Shown: positions 31,528-42,149, counted from the first letter of the stretch. The stretch is 64,000 nt of DNA from Acinetobacter rathckeae (GCF_015627125.1 NZ_VTDO01000003.1:261769-325768), one strand, 5' to 3'. Notes: generated by a model not told the origin, from the letters alone. Numbers and translations: made by a program.

Positions 31528-32763
31528 ATGGCTCATGAAGCAGTTGGTTCATCTTTAGTGGTTGATGAACAAAATAATGCCACATTGCATCAGCCGACCA
31601 ATGATGCAACGCCAAAAATCAACCTACTCGGCATGTCACGTGCAGAGCTCGAACAATTTTTTGAAAGTATTGGTGAGAAAAAATTTAGAGCAGGGCAGGT
31701 CATGAAATGGGTACATCAGTACTTTGTGACCGACTTTGCCGAAATGAGTAATATTTCAGGTAAATTACGAGAAAAATTAGAAAAAGTATGTGAAGTCAAA
31801 GCACCAGAAGTGGTTCATCGTAACTACTCGAAAGATGGTACACGTAAGTGGGTTTTTCGTGTGGGTGAGGGTTCTGGGTCTTTGGTTGAAACCGTATTAA
31901 TTCCCGCAGATGATAAAACAGGTGCACGTAAAACATTATGTGTGTCATCGCAAGTGGGCTGTGCTTTAGATTGTTCATTTTGTTCGACAGGTAAGCAAGG
32001 TTTTCAGCGAGATTTAACTTCAGACGAAATTATTGGTCAGTTGTGGGTTGCTAACCAGTCTTATATGGAAGATGTGGCCGTTGCTGATCGTACACGCTCG
32101 GTCACCAATGTAGTGATGATGGGTATGGGTGAGCCATTACTCAACTTTAAACCTGTTGTGAAAGCCATGACACTGATGTTAGATGACTTTGCGTATGGTA
32201 TGTCTAAACGCCGTGTGACGTTGTCGACATCTGGTATTGTACCGATGATTGATAAGCTGGCAGAACAGCTTGATGTGGCTTTGGCAATTTCTCTACATGC
32301 ACCAAATGATGAGTTACGTAATGAGCTTGTGCCAATTAATAAAAAGTATCCATTGGCTCAACTGATTGCATCTGCACAGCGTTATATTAAAAAAGATGGT
32401 AACGAAAGTGCACGTAAACATGTCACGATTGAATATGTTATGCTTGATGGTGTAAATGACCAACTTGAGCATGCACATCAAATGGTCAATTTATTGAAAG
32501 AGTTACCAAGTAAAATCAACCTTATTCCTTTTAACCCGTTTCCACATGCGCCGTATGGTCGTTCAAGTCGTAATCGCATTATGGCATTTCAAAAAGTGCT
32601 TTCAGATGCAGGATTTGTATGCACCATTCGTCAAACGCGTGGTGATGATATTGATGCTGCCTGTGGCCAGTTGGTTGGGCAAGTGGCAGATCGAACACGC
32701 CGTGCTGAACAGTGGAAAAAGAAAGTTGCACAACAAAATGAGATTGTACGGTCTCAAGGTTGA
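31528..32763 (+). CDS. rlmN: Dual-specificity 23S rRNA/tRNA adenine-C2 methyltransferase RlmN
   Basis: A radical-SAM enzyme that methylates A2503 of 23S rRNA and A37 of some tRNAs. The 411 residues include the radical-SAM cysteines C145, C149 and C152 (CALDCSFC), the preceding [14 protein letters not shown] motif, and the C-terminal catalytic cysteine in DAACGQL. The first 25-30 residues are an extra variable N-terminus. It leads the rlmN-pilF-rodZ-ispG-hisS-yfgM-bamB-der block. Confidence 0.96.
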   Translation: MAHEAVGSSLVVDEQNNATLHQPTNDATPKINLLGMSRAELEQFFESIGEKKFRAGQVMKWVHQYFVTDFAEMSNISGKLREKLEKVCEVKAPEVVHRNYSKDGTRKWVFRVGEGSGSLVETVLIPADDKTGARKTLCVSSQVGCALDCSFCSTGKQGFQRDLTSDEIIGQLWVANQSYMEDVAVADRTRSVTNVVMMGMGEPLLNFKPVVKAMTLMLDDFAYGMSKRRVTLSTSGIVPMIDKLAEQLDVALAISLHAPNDELRNELVPINKKYPLAQLIASAQRYIKKDGNESARKHVTIEYVMLDGVNDQLEHAHQMVNLLKELPSKINLIPFNPFPHAPYGRSSRNRIMAFQKVLSDAGFVCTIRQTRGDDIDAACGQLVGQVADRTRRAEQWKKKVAQQNEIVRSQG

Positions 32764-32792
32764 GCAATGATAAAAAGCCATGGTGAAAAAAC

Positions 32793-33593
32793 ATGCGTGC
32801 AATCAAATCTTTAGTACATGGGTGTGTGGCTGTTAGTGTGTTTTTGCTTACAGCTTGTCAATCAACAGGAGATAAACTTAAAGTAGATCCAAAAAAATCT
32901 GCTCAAGTTCGCACGCAAATGGCAGCTGAGTATCTTCGTACAGGTGATATTGATGCGGCTAAGCGTGAGTTAGATGAAGCGCTTAAAAAAGACAGCACTG
33001 ACTCGACAACTTATATGATGATGGCGGTGTTGTTACAACAAGAGGGTAGCCCTGTAAATGTTGCCAAAGCAGAAGGCTATTTTAAAAAAGCGATTGCTTT
33101 AGACCGAGCAGATCCACAAATTAGAAATAACTATGGTTTTTATTTGTATCAAACGGGTCATTTTCAAGATGCAATCAAAGAGTTACAAATTGCAGCCTCT
33201 ACTTTAGGGTATACTCAGCGTGCTTTAGCTTTTGAGACATTAGGGAAAACCTATCAGAAGCTAGGTGATATTGTTAGTGCTGAGCAAAGTTACCAAAGTG
33301 CAGTGAAGGTGAACCCAAACGCAGACTTTGCTTATCAAGCACTTGCAGATATTGCTTATCAGAAAGCACAATACCCTAATGCATTAGCACTTTATCAAAA
33401 TTATGTGCGTGTTGTTGGCATGAATAACCAAACGAATGTGGCACTTTGGTTAGGAATTCGCATCGCGCACGCAAATGGTGATAACATTACCCAGCAGGTC
33501 TTGGCCAATCAACTACGAGCAAAATATCCAGATAGCCAAGAGTATCAAAATTATTTGCAACAACAGTACAATACTGAGGCGGTATGGAAGTAA
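32793..33593 (+). CDS. pilF: Type IV pilus assembly lipoprotein PilF/PilW (TPR)
   Basis: An outer-membrane lipoprotein (pilotin) that helps the PilQ secretin oligomerise for type IV pili. It has a signal peptide with lipobox LLTACQS (C22) and then tandem tetratricopeptide repeats over about residues 40-240. The 266-residue length is typical. It sits between rlmN and rodZ, its standard place, and overlaps rodZ by 10 bases. Type IV pili support twitching and DNA uptake in Acinetobacter relatives. Confidence 0.9.
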   Translation: MRAIKSLVHGCVAVSVFLLTACQSTGDKLKVDPKKSAQVRTQMAAEYLRTGDIDAAKRELDEALKKDSTDSTTYMMMAVLLQQEGSPVNVAKAEGYFKKAIALDRADPQIRNNYGFYLYQTGHFQDAIKELQIAASTLGYTQRALAFETLGKTYQKLGDIVSAEQSYQSAVKVNPNADFAYQALADIAYQKAQYPNALALYQNYVRVVGMNNQTNVALWLGIRIAHANGDNITQQVLANQLRAKYPDSQEYQNYLQQQYNTEAVWK

Positions 33594-34369
33594 ATCCAAA
33601 TTCACAGCAATCGGCAGGTACACAATCAACCTCAAACAATTTAGGGAATATTCAACGTCCTGGTGAATATTTGCGCCATGTCCGTCTTCAAAAAAAATAT
33701 GAGTTGGCTGATATCTCTTTGGCATTAAATATGCCATTGCGTACATTGGAAGCTTTAGAGAAAGATGAATATACTGCGTTACCAGAAGCGACCTTTATTA
33801 AAGGATATTATCGTACCTATGCACGGCATTTAAATGTTGATGCATCTATGATTATTCAGCGTTTTGATGAAATTTATCAAAACGATACAGGTTTTCATGC
33901 TGAACATGCATTAAATGATTCACCGATTAAAATTATGGGGAAATTGCCTGGATCGAATAGCGGTCGTAACCGTAAATGGCTAAAGCGAATAGTTGTTTTA
34001 ATCGTGATTGCATTACTCATTTGGGTCGCAATGCTTGCGGTACAAAATTGGTCTAACAAAAAGAAACAAGAGCAAGCAACTGCAAATCCATCAAATGTGC
34101 AAGTACTTTCATTAAACCAAGACAGTGATATGTCGGGCGACAAGTTGGAAATTAAAATTTCAGAACCGACTTCGCTCAGTATTATTGACTCTACGGGTAA
34201 AGTCCTTGCGAAAGGTCGACAAACACAAGACCTTACGCTCAATGGTCAGACGCCTTTCCAAATTCAGTTGAATGATGCCAAAGCCGTGTCATTAAACTTA
34301 AACGGTGAAGCGATTTCATTGTCTCCTTATACCGTAAACGGCAAAGCAGATTTTCGTTTATCTCGTTAA
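33584..34369 (+). CDS. rodZ: Cytoskeletal protein RodZ
   Basis: RodZ links cytoplasmic MreB to the elongation complex. The 261-residue protein shows an N-terminal Cro/CI-type helix-turn-helix (about residues 25-90, PGEYLRHVRLQKKYELADIS), a basic juxtamembrane stretch, one membrane helix (about 130-150, IVVLIVIALLIWVAMLAV), and a periplasmic DUF4115-like beta domain. This is the normal architecture with a shortish periplasmic part. It overlaps pilF by 10 bases. Confidence 0.92.
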   Translation: MEVNPNSQQSAGTQSTSNNLGNIQRPGEYLRHVRLQKKYELADISLALNMPLRTLEALEKDEYTALPEATFIKGYYRTYARHLNVDASMIIQRFDEIYQNDTGFHAEHALNDSPIKIMGKLPGSNSGRNRKWLKRIVVLIVIALLIWVAMLAVQNWSNKKKQEQATANPSNVQVLSLNQDSDMSGDKLEIKISEPTSLSIIDSTGKVLAKGRQTQDLTLNGQTPFQIQLNDAKAVSLNLNGEAISLSPYTVNGKADFRLSR

Positions 34370-34393
34370 AAGATACAGTCGAGCAACGTAACC

Positions 34394-35512
34394 ATGATAG
34401 TAAACCCGATCAAACGCCGACCAACACGTAAAATTCGTGTCGGGTCGGTTTATGTTGGTGGCGATGCCCCGATTAGCGTACAAAGCATGACTAACACAGA
34501 AACCTGTGATGTTGATGCCACTGTTGCACAAATTCAGCGTTGTGCTGATGCAGGTGCAGACATCATGCGTGTGTCTGTTCCATCTATGGAAGCAGCCGAA
34601 GCGTTTGGTGCCATTAAAAAACGTGTGAATGTGCCATTGGTTGCAGATATTCATTTTGACTATAAAATTGCACTCGCTGTTGCAGATTATGGTGCAGACT
34701 GTTTGCGAATTAACCCTGGTAATATTGGTTCGGAACAAAAAATACGTGAAGTAGTTGCAGCTGCTAGGCATCATGGTATTTCAATGCGTATTGGGGTGAA
34801 TGCAGGATCACTTGAAAAAGACTTACAAAAAAAGTATGGCGAGCCAACAGGTGAGGCCTTGCTTGAGTCAGCACTGCGTCATATCGATATTTTAGATCGT
34901 CTAGACTTTCATGAGTTCAAAGTCAGTGTAAAAGCCTCTAATGTATTTTTGACGTTAGATGCTTACCGCTTATTGTCAAAGCAAATTGATAACCCATTAC
35001 ACTTGGGTGTGACAGAAGCAGGTATTTACCGTACAGGTACAGTGAAATCTGCTATTGCACTCGGTGGCTTATTACTCGATGGTATTGGCGATACTATGCG
35101 TATTTCTTTGGCGGCACAGCCTGAAGAAGAAATTAAAATTGGTTTTGATATTTTAAAATCATTGAGTTTACGTTCAAACGGCATTAACTTTATTGCATGT
35201 CCGAGTTGTTCGCGACAAGAGTTTAATGTCATTCAAGTCATGCAAGCCCTTGAAGAGCGTTTAGAAGATATTCGTACACCAATGGATGTGTCTGTGATTG
35301 GCTGTAAGGTCAATGGGCCTGGTGAGGCGAAAGAGGCAGATATTGGTGTGGTTGGAGCGAGCCCGAGATCGCTTGTGTACCGAAATGGTGATAAAAGCCA
35401 TCTTATAGATACACATCAGTTGGTTGATGAAATTGAGTCAATGGTTCGTCAACGTGTAGAAGAGCTTGAAGAAGCTAAATCCAAAGAAATTATTCGTAGT
35501 TCATCATCATGA
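34394..35512 (+). CDS. ispG: 4-hydroxy-3-methylbut-2-enyl diphosphate synthase (IspG/GcpE)
   Basis: The [4Fe-4S] enzyme of the MEP isoprenoid pathway. The 372-residue protein has the N-terminal TIM barrel ([15 protein letters not shown]) and the C-terminal cluster-binding part, with cysteines in [13 protein letters not shown] and [10 protein letters not shown]. The length is normal. The ATG follows rodZ by 24 bases, and the stop overlaps hisS by 4 bases (ATGA). Confidence 0.97.
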   Translation: MIVNPIKRRPTRKIRVGSVYVGGDAPISVQSMTNTETCDVDATVAQIQRCADAGADIMRVSVPSMEAAEAFGAIKKRVNVPLVADIHFDYKIALAVADYGADCLRINPGNIGSEQKIREVVAAARHHGISMRIGVNAGSLEKDLQKKYGEPTGEALLESALRHIDILDRLDFHEFKVSVKASNVFLTLDAYRLLSKQIDNPLHLGVTEAGIYRTGTVKSAIALGGLLLDGIGDTMRISLAAQPEEEIKIGFDILKSLSLRSNGINFIACPSCSRQEFNVIQVMQALEERLEDIRTPMDVSVIGCKVNGPGEAKEADIGVVGASPRSLVYRNGDKSHLIDTHQLVDEIESMVRQRVEELEEAKSKEIIRSSSS

Positions 35513-36810
35513 GTTCAATTGTAGCAATTAAAGGTTTTAACGACATTCTTCCAACACAAACAGTAGCTTGGAGAAAGTTAGAAGTATATTTAGCATCGTT
35601 AATGGATGCGTACGGCTATCAGCAAATTCGTCTGCCACTGGTTGAAAATACAGGCTTGTTTAAGCGTGCGATTGGTGATGCAACAGATATTGTTGAAAAA
35701 GAAATGTATACCTTTTTTGACAAAGGGAATCCGCCAGAGTCTTTAACTTTAAGACCTGAAGGAACGGCTGGTTGTGTCCGTGCATTGCTTGAGCATAACC
35801 TACTGCGTGGTGCAACACCGCGTGTGTGGTATACAGGGCCAATGTTCCGCTATGAAAAACCTCAAAAAGGTCGTTATCGTCAGTTTCACCAGTTTGGTGT
35901 GGAAACCTTTGGTGTAGCAACACCAGATATTGAAGCAGAGCTGATTTTACTGACAGCACGTTTGTGGAAACATTTAGGTATTGCAGATAAAGTGCAACTT
36001 GAGCTCAATACACTGGGTGAGTCTGATGAGCGTACAGCCTATAAAAATGCGTTGGTTGATTATTTAACGGTACATAAATCTGAGTTAGATGAAGACTCAC
36101 AACGCCGTTTAACCACCAACCCGTTACGTATTTTAGATTCAAAGGATGAGCAAACACAGCGTATTTTAGCGACAGCACCGCAATTGCATGACTTTATGCA
36201 AGAAGAAACTTTGACGCATTTTAATACGCTAAGAGGGTATTTAGACCAAGCGGGTATCGCATATGTTGTCAACCAAAAGCTGGTACGTGGTTTAGATTAT
36301 TACAATAAAACGGTATTTGAATGGACGACAACCCATTTAGGCTCACAAGCGACAGTGTGTGGTGGTGGCCGTTATGACTCACTCGTAGGGCAGCTTAAAG
36401 GTAAAGCGAACCAGTCTGTACCTGCTGCAGGCTTTGGTATGGGCTTGGAACGTTTATTACTGTTATTAGAGCAGTTTGCCACACCTGAGCCTGTACGCGA
36501 CTGTGAGGTGTTTTTAGTCACAGATCCACAGTGTCAAGCACAAGCATTATTGTTTGCAGAACAACTTCGAGATGAATTAGAGCAAGCCAATGCAAAAATT
36601 CGTGTTAAAGTAGGCTCGCAGGGCAGTATGAAAAGCCAAATGAAAAAAGCAGACCAGTCAGGTGCAGTTTATGCCATGATTTTTGGTGAGCGAGAGCAAG
36701 TTGCTCAACAAGTTGCGTTTAAGCAATTAGCAACAGCAGAGCAAACAGATGTTAAGCTGGCTGATGTGGTTTCATTTTTGCTTCAGCAATTTCCATCATC
36801 TCGCGTTTAG
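35509..36810 (+). CDS. hisS: Histidyl-tRNA synthetase
   Basis: Class II synthetase charging tRNA-His. The 433 residues show motif 1 near residue 45, motif 2 ([19 protein letters not shown], with the RxRQFHQ arginine), the histidine-specific [15 protein letters not shown] loop and motif 3 ([10 protein letters not shown]). The C-terminal anticodon-binding domain is present. It is translationally coupled to ispG and followed closely by the YfgM gene. Confidence 0.97.
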   Translation: MSSIVAIKGFNDILPTQTVAWRKLEVYLASLMDAYGYQQIRLPLVENTGLFKRAIGDATDIVEKEMYTFFDKGNPPESLTLRPEGTAGCVRALLEHNLLRGATPRVWYTGPMFRYEKPQKGRYRQFHQFGVETFGVATPDIEAELILLTARLWKHLGIADKVQLELNTLGESDERTAYKNALVDYLTVHKSELDEDSQRRLTTNPLRILDSKDEQTQRILATAPQLHDFMQEETLTHFNTLRGYLDQAGIAYVVNQKLVRGLDYYNKTVFEWTTTHLGSQATVCGGGRYDSLVGQLKGKANQSVPAAGFGMGLERLLLLLEQFATPEPVRDCEVFLVTDPQCQAQALLFAEQLRDELEQANAKIRVKVGSQGSMKSQMKKADQSGAVYAMIFGEREQVAQQVAFKQLATAEQTDVKLADVVSFLLQQFPSSRV

Positions 36811-36826
36811 TAGTAAGGATCATGAC

Positions 36827-37531
36827 ATGAGCGCACTCACAGAAGAAGAACAGTTAGATAAGTTTAAATCGTTAGGCAAGAAGTATGGTTCTTCTGTCGT
36901 TACAGCGATTTTAGTAGCACTGATTGCTTTTTTTGCATGGAATTATTGGCAAAAAAACAACCAAGTTGACTCACAAAATGAAACAGCTCGTGTACAGCAA
37001 CTCATGGATCAGGCGCAAGTGGCCCCTTTGAGCGATAAAACTGCATTAACGAATTTAATGCGTTTGTCTGATGAAATTGTAAAAAAAGATCCTAACTCTG
37101 TTCAAGCGATTCAAGCACAGCTTATTTTGGCAAAAATATTTGCTGACCGTAATGATTATGTTGCCGCTGAAAAAGAGTTACAAAAAGCACAAACTGTAAA
37201 GATAAAAGATGAAGGCCTGATGGCTTTGGTCAATTTACATTTGGCTTATGCACAAATCGCCAATAAAAAATACGATGATGCACTAAAAACACTTGATTTA
37301 GTGAAGCTTGATTCATTTAAAGGCACTGTAGATGAAGCACGTGGTGACATTTATGTGTATAAAAATGATACACCAAATGCGAAAATTGCGTATGAGAGTG
37401 CTTGGAAGGCTGCGGTTGCACGTAAGCAACAACCACAAATTTTACAAATAAAACTCGAAAGTGTTGGTGTTTTAGTAGATGATCCTCATATTGAAACTCC
37501 AATTTTGAAAACACAAGTGGACGAATCTTAA
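36827..37531 (+). CDS. yfgM: YfgM-family tetratricopeptide protein (ancillary SecYEG translocon subunit)
   Basis: An inner-membrane protein with one N-terminal helix (about residues 24-42, VVTAILVALIAFFAWNYW) and a periplasmic TPR-like domain. In E. coli it binds SecYEG and PpiD. The ATG at 36827 has a TAAGGA ribosome-binding site and starts the normal family sequence (MSALTEEEQLDKFK). The frame stays open back into hisS but without family similarity. The length of 234 residues is slightly longer than in E. coli. It abuts bamB with no spacer. Confidence 0.88.
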   Translation: MSALTEEEQLDKFKSLGKKYGSSVVTAILVALIAFFAWNYWQKNNQVDSQNETARVQQLMDQAQVAPLSDKTALTNLMRLSDEIVKKDPNSVQAIQAQLILAKIFADRNDYVAAEKELQKAQTVKIKDEGLMALVNLHLAYAQIANKKYDDALKTLDLVKLDSFKGTVDEARGDIYVYKNDTPNAKIAYESAWKAAVARKQQPQILQIKLESVGVLVDDPHIETPILKTQVDES

Positions 37532-38686
37532 ATGCATAAAAAATTTAAAATACCGTTTGCGTTAACTATTTTAGCAGTTGCGCTTGTTGGCTGTTCAAGT
37601 AATAAACCTAAGGTTGAAAAAATAAAACCAAACCCGTTGCCTAAACTGGTACAAGCAAAAAGCTTACAACAAGTTTTTTCTCATAGTGTTTCTGCGAGCA
37701 ATAAAAAAGATCCTTTACGCTTACAAATGGCGGTAGATCAGGGTGTTATTTACTTTATTGACCCTAAAAAAGGCACAGTTGATGCATTCCAAGGCAATAA
37801 ACAGCTTTGGTCGAGTCAAATTTACAAAACTGGTGTGTTGAGTGCTGGGCTTGAAGTTGGGCAAGGTACAGTCATTGCTGGAAACCAAAAAGGCGAGCTG
37901 TTTGGTTTAGAGCAAAGCACAGGCAAAATTTTGTGGAAAGCACAATTGTCTGGGCCAATTATTACGCCGTCGCATATACAGCTCGGTCGTGTGATTACAG
38001 TAACAAATGATGGCAATGTCTATGCACATGATGTTGCAACAGGTCAGCAGTTATGGACATATAAGCTACCAAATGTAGCACTGAGCTTACGTGGTCAAGC
38101 AACCCCTGTTCAACTCGACCCGAATAATGTACTTATTGCGACAGCAAACTCATATGTTTACGGTATAGATGTTGTGAGTGGTGTACCACGATTACAACGC
38201 CGAGTATCTGTTGCTGAAGGCCGTACAGATATACAGCGTGTTAACGATATTGATGGCGACCCTGTCATGATGGGTCAGTTCCTTGTGACCACAAGTTACC
38301 AAGGACAAGTCACTGTAACAGACTTACAGCAGCAACAAGTGGTTTGGACAGACAATGCAAGTAGCAATAAACGTCCAGAAGTAACGCGTGATGCAATATA
38401 TATCACTACCACAGATGGTAAAGTCATTGCTTACGGATTGCTTACAGGGCAAAAACTGTGGGAAAATGATCAACTATTACATCGTAATTTAAGTAACCCT
38501 GTATTATTGGGTTCAGATCTTGTTGTGGGTGACTTTGATGGTGCACTTAGCCTCATTGACCCAACCACAGGAAAAATCACAGGTCGTTCAACAACCAAGG
38601 GTGAAGTGACTTCACTGCGTGTTGTAGACAACCAACTTTATGTTTCAACACAAAAGGGCGCATTAAGCGTTTGGCAGAACCGTTAA
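37532..38686 (+). CDS. bamB: Outer-membrane protein assembly factor BamB
   Basis: A lipoprotein beta-propeller of the BAM complex that inserts beta-barrel proteins. It has the signal peptide and lipobox ALVGCSS (C21), then repeated PQQ-like blades such as VDAFQGNKQLW, GLEQSTGKILWKAQL and VYAHDVATGQQLWTY over residues 60-380. The 384-residue length is typical. The start codon directly follows the yfgM stop, and der begins 4 bases after it. Confidence 0.95.
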   Translation: MHKKFKIPFALTILAVALVGCSSNKPKVEKIKPNPLPKLVQAKSLQQVFSHSVSASNKKDPLRLQMAVDQGVIYFIDPKKGTVDAFQGNKQLWSSQIYKTGVLSAGLEVGQGTVIAGNQKGELFGLEQSTGKILWKAQLSGPIITPSHIQLGRVITVTNDGNVYAHDVATGQQLWTYKLPNVALSLRGQATPVQLDPNNVLIATANSYVYGIDVVSGVPRLQRRVSVAEGRTDIQRVNDIDGDPVMMGQFLVTTSYQGQVTVTDLQQQQVVWTDNASSNKRPEVTRDAIYITTTDGKVIAYGLLTGQKLWENDQLLHRNLSNPVLLGSDLVVGDFDGALSLIDPTTGKITGRSTTKGEVTSLRVVDNQLYVSTQKGALSVWQNR

Positions 38687-38689
38687 CTT

Positions 38690-40099
38690 ATGAAACCCGT
38701 AATTGCGCTGATTGGGCGTCCTAATGTCGGCAAGTCGACATTATTTAATCAGATTACCAAAAGTCGAGATGCTCTTGTTGCAGACTTTGCTGGTCTTACA
38801 CGTGACCGTAAATACGGTGATGCAACCTATGATAATAAATCCTTTATTGTTGTAGATACGGGCGGTATAGGTGAAAGTGAGCTAGGTATTGATGCCTATA
38901 TGGCTGAGCAGTCTAAAACTGCAATTAATGAAGCGGACATCATTGTTTTTGTTGTAGATGCACGTGCAGGACTATTAGCATCTGACGAGCAAATTGCACG
39001 TGAGCTGAGAACACTTGGTAAAAAAGTGTACTTGGTTGCCAATAAAGTTGATGGTGTACATGCTGAAGCCGCTGTTGTTGAGTTTTATCAACTCGGCTTT
39101 GGTGAGCCGATACATGTTGCTGCAAGTCATGGACGTGGTGTTGCGCAGATGCTCGAGGATATCTTAGAAGATATTCCAGAAGATGAAGACACAGATGTAC
39201 TTGACCAACAAACTGGTTTACGTCTAGCTGCGATTGGTCGCCCGAATGTGGGTAAATCAACACTGGTTAACCGTTTGTTGGGTGAAGACCGCGTTGTTGT
39301 CTTTGATATGCCTGGTACAACACGCGACTCTGTATATATTCCTTATGAGCGAAATGAGCGTAAATATACGTTAATTGATACTGCGGGTGTACGTCGTAAA
39401 GGTAAAGTCGATGAAACAATTGAAAAATTTTCGATTGTAAAAACTTTACAAGCCATTAAAGATGCACATGTTGTGGTAATGGTCATTGATGCACGTGAGG
39501 GTATTGTTGAACAAGATCTTCACTTGATTGGTTATGCTTTAGAAGCAGGCCGTGCTATGGTGATCGCCATTAATAAATGGGACAATATGTCTGAGTATGA
39601 CCGTAAGCAGGTTAAACTTGATGTAGAGCGTCGTTTTGGTTTTATTCCTTGGGCACGCGTACATTTGATTTCTGCGCTTCATGGTACTGGTGTAGGTGAT
39701 TTATATCCATCGATTCATCGTGCGTATGAGTCTGCAAATTTAAAAGTATCTCCTTCTAAACTCACGCAAATTTTAAATGATGCAACAGATCAGCACCAAC
39801 CACCAATGGTGAATGGTCGTCGTATTAAAATGCGTTACGCTCATATGGGTGGACAGAACCCTCCTACGATTGTTATTCATGGTAATAAAGTTGATAAAAC
39901 GTCAGCGGACTATCGTCGTTACTTAGAGAATGTATTTCGTAAGGTATATAAGCTCGAAGGTACACCTGTTCGAATTGAGTTTAAGACGTCTGAAAATCCA
40001 TTTGAAGGTCGTAAATCTCAAATAGATGAGCGTGTTGCTGCGCGTCGTCGTCGTTATGTACAAAACTTTAAAAAGGCTGAAAAGAAATTTAAACGTTAA
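38690..40099 (+). CDS. der: Ribosome biogenesis GTPase Der (EngA)
   Basis: An essential GTPase with two tandem G domains that matures the 50S subunit. Both P-loops read GRPNVGKST (starting near residues 9 and 183). The G3 motifs are DTGG and DTAG, the G4 motifs NKVD and NKWD, and a C-terminal KH-like domain (about 360-450) is followed by a basic tail. The 469-residue length is typical. It ends the rlmN-der block and is followed by a terminator. Confidence 0.97.
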   Translation: MKPVIALIGRPNVGKSTLFNQITKSRDALVADFAGLTRDRKYGDATYDNKSFIVVDTGGIGESELGIDAYMAEQSKTAINEADIIVFVVDARAGLLASDEQIARELRTLGKKVYLVANKVDGVHAEAAVVEFYQLGFGEPIHVAASHGRGVAQMLEDILEDIPEDEDTDVLDQQTGLRLAAIGRPNVGKSTLVNRLLGEDRVVVFDMPGTTRDSVYIPYERNERKYTLIDTAGVRRKGKVDETIEKFSIVKTLQAIKDAHVVVMVIDAREGIVEQDLHLIGYALEAGRAMVIAINKWDNMSEYDRKQVKLDVERRFGFIPWARVHLISALHGTGVGDLYPSIHRAYESANLKVSPSKLTQILNDATDQHQPPMVNGRRIKMRYAHMGGQNPPTIVIHGNKVDKTSADYRRYLENVFRKVYKLEGTPVRIEFKTSENPFEGRKSQIDERVAARRRRYVQNFKKAEKKFKR

Positions 40100-40117
40100 T
40101 TTTTTTTGCAGTCTCCA

Positions 40118-40148
40118 AAAACCAAGCACTATCGCTTGGTTTTTTTTA
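40118..40148. terminator. Terminator of der, left border of the aryl polyene cluster
   Basis: CCAAGC and GCTTGG pair around an ACTATC-type loop, extended by an A5 run pairing with the T7 run. It is a standard terminator, usable on both strands. Confidence 0.85.
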
Positions 40149-40170
40149 CAAAAAAAATGTTCGTATTGTT

Positions 40171-40198
40171 TTTGTATCTGTAGTGATTTGGTTATAAT
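40171..40198 (+). promoter_or_regulatory. Probable promoter of the aryl polyene cluster
   Basis: A perfect TATAAT lies at 40193-40198 with a poor -35 (TTTGTA, 40171-40176) at 16-bp spacing. It falls between the der terminator and the first cluster gene, 28 bases before its GTG. Confidence 0.45.
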
Positions 40199-40225
40199 TA
40201 AGTTTTTATTAAGTATGGATTAAAT

Positions 40226-40855
40226 GTGAACTTAAAGTTGCAAGTTGAGCAACTATTTAGAAGTGTTGCGACATCAAAGTTTGATGCATTAGAAAAAATT
40301 CCAGCCATGCAACGCCGTAGACTCTCTCCACTTGCCAAATTGGCATTAAATAGTGCATTCAATGCTTTATCTAATAATAAAGTAGACTATATTGTTTGGG
40401 CTTCTCGATTTGGAGATGAGGCCAAAACACTTGCAATTTTACAAGATGTATTACAAGGCGAAACACCGTCACCGACTCAATTTTCAGTATCTGTGCATAA
40501 TGCAATATCGGGCTTATACTCTATTTTAAGAAATGATCACACAATATCTACCAGTTTAAGTGCAACATGGCCTGAGGCTGTGGTTGAAGCATATGCATTT
40601 TTAAAAACCCAACCATGCGCAAGTAAAGCACTGATTGTTTATTATGATGCACCTATTCCAGATGTATATGTAGACTTAGATACTTTTGAATCATTTGCAC
40701 TTGCAGGTATTGTGAGTTTAGAACAACCAAATATTATTTTAAATGTAGATAAGTTAAGTGTTCTAGACCCTTATAACAATACGGTTGAATTTGACGCTTT
40801 TTGGGAAGATAAATCCTTACTACAGTCCAATCAGGGAGTCTGGGAAAGGTGTTAA
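40226..40855 (+). CDS. Beta-ketoacyl-synthase-like protein (chain-length-factor-like, ApeC type)
   Basis: A 209-residue protein beginning at GTG and resembling only the N-terminal half of a ketoacyl synthase (Pfam Ketoacyl-synt_2). The middle shows VSVHNAISGLYSILRND, a region that normally leads to the nucleophile, but no TACSS-type cysteine is present and the catalytic histidines are absent. It therefore cannot condense by itself. In characterised aryl polyene systems a protein of this type (ApeC) pairs with the ketosynthase ApeO as a chain-length factor. It is the first gene of the cluster and overlaps the acyltransferase by 7 bases. Confidence 0.82.
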   Translation: MNLKLQVEQLFRSVATSKFDALEKIPAMQRRRLSPLAKLALNSAFNALSNNKVDYIVWASRFGDEAKTLAILQDVLQGETPSPTQFSVSVHNAISGLYSILRNDHTISTSLSATWPEAVVEAYAFLKTQPCASKALIVYYDAPIPDVYVDLDTFESFALAGIVSLEQPNIILNVDKLSVLDPYNNTVEFDAFWEDKSLLQSNQGVWERC

Positions 40856-41621
40856 AGAAAAAATTAAATTATGTTTGGCGTGTTGGCGCAACAGGCTTCA
40901 GTTTTGGTGTGGGTGGTGTTGCGATTGGTACTTTGTTAGGGCCAATACTTAAGCTAAAAAAATTAGATAAACAAGAAAGGGTTGCTGTGACCCAAACGGT
41001 GATTAAACAAAGCTTTTATCATTTTGTGGAAATGATGGTGAAGCTTGGCATTATGACCTATGACGTTGAGGGAATAGATAAACTCAAAGAGAGTCAACAA
41101 GAATTAGTCATTGCAAATCACCCGACATTAATTGATGTAGTTTTAATTATTGGTTTAATGGAGCGGGCAAATTGTGTGGTGAAACAAGCCTTATGGAAAA
41201 ATATTTTCACAGCAGGCCCTGTGACCAATGCAAACTATATATTGAATCAAGGTTCTGAGCAATTTATGAATGATTGTGTGGCACGGTTACATGAAGACAA
41301 TGCTGCATCATTGGTCATTTTTCCTGAAGGAACACGAACAATAAAAGAAAAGAAAATCAATGACTTCCAAAGGGGGCGGCAAATATTGCATTGCGTGCAA
41401 ATGTACCTATTCGCCCTGTCGTGATTACATGTAATCCATCGACACTCAGCAAAAATGAAAAGTGGTATCACATTCCTGATCGGCCTTTTCATATTTCTAT
41501 TCGTGTATTGGATCCAATTTACGTTCAAGATGTTGTTCCTCAGCTTGAGGTGACACCAAAAAATGTACGTCTTTTAAACCAATATCTTTATCAATTTTTT
41601 AATCAAGAGTTATCTAAGTAA
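40849..41621 (+). pseudogene. Lysophospholipid-type acyltransferase (ApeD-like), frameshifted
   Basis: A PlsC-like acyltransferase of the aryl polyene cluster. The motifs NHPTLIDV (HX4D equivalent) near residue 88 and FPEGTRT near residue 164 are intact. After NDFQRG the frame is lost at a G5 run (41372-41376) and the first frame ends at 41424. The natural continuation (ANIALRANVPIRPVVITCNP and onward) is in the +2 frame to 41621, where it meets the ACP gene by TAATG. One extra G would restore a full protein of about 257 residues. A real mutation, slippage or a sequencing error are all possible. Confidence 0.85.
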
Positions 41622-41881
41622 TGAGTGGTCTTGCAACACAATTAAAGCAAATGATTATTGATGTTTTAGCGCTTGAAGATATAAGCGTAGATGATATTGA
41701 TAATGCAGCACCCCTTTTTAATGAGGGTTTAGGCTTAGATTCTATAGATGCTTTGGAGTTGGGGCTTGCTCTGAAAAAGCGTTATAACATTCATTTAAAT
41801 GCAGAATCAGAAGATACTAAAAAATATTTTCAATCTATTAATACATTAGTAGAGCTGGTTGAACAAAAAGGCACATGTTAG
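41621..41881 (+). CDS. Acyl carrier protein (first of two)
   Basis: An 86-residue ACP of the aryl polyene cluster (ApeE/ApeF type). The phosphopantetheine attachment site is S41 in GLGLDSIDALEL. The helix II sequence is acidic as expected for partner docking. Its start shares one base with the stop of the frameshifted acyltransferase, which suggests translational coupling. The second ACP begins 10 bases later. The two probably carry starter/chain intermediates or different chain lengths. Confidence 0.92.
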   Translation: MSGLATQLKQMIIDVLALEDISVDDIDNAAPLFNEGLGLDSIDALELGLALKKRYNIHLNAESEDTKKYFQSINTLVELVEQKGTC

Positions 41882-41891
41882 AGATATTATT

Positions 41892-42149
41892 ATGTTAACA
41901 GAAGAGTATATTTTAAATCAGTTACGTGAGTGGATGGATGAGTTGTTTGAAATTCCACCAAGTAAAGTCAATATGGATTCTAATTTATATACTGACTTAG
42001 ATGTAGATAGTATTGATGCTGTTGATCTGGTTGTAAAAATCAAGAATTTGACGGGGAAAATGGTTCAGCCCGAAGATTTTAAGAATGTCAGAACCGTACA
42101 TGATGTTGTGTTGGTCATACAAAAAATGTCTGCTGAATGCGAGGCATAG
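41892..42149 (+). CDS. Acyl carrier protein (second of two)
   Basis: An 85-residue ACP with attachment serine S40 in DLDVDSIDAVDLVVKI. The ATG at 41892 is chosen; the frame is open back to 41859 but that would add unrelated residues. It differs from the first ACP in length before the serine and in the helix II sequence, so each may serve different partner enzymes. Its end overlaps the next gene, a membrane protein, by 13 bases. Confidence 0.92.
   Translation: MLTEEYILNQLREWMDELFEIPPSKVNMDSNLYTDLDVDSIDAVDLVVKIKNLTGKMVQPEDFKNVRTVHDVVLVIQKMSAECEA

Noticed and set aside
41372..41376. Programmed frameshift for the acyltransferase
   Set aside because: There is no slippery heptamer with a stimulatory structure that I can support; a plain one-base loss at a G run is simpler.
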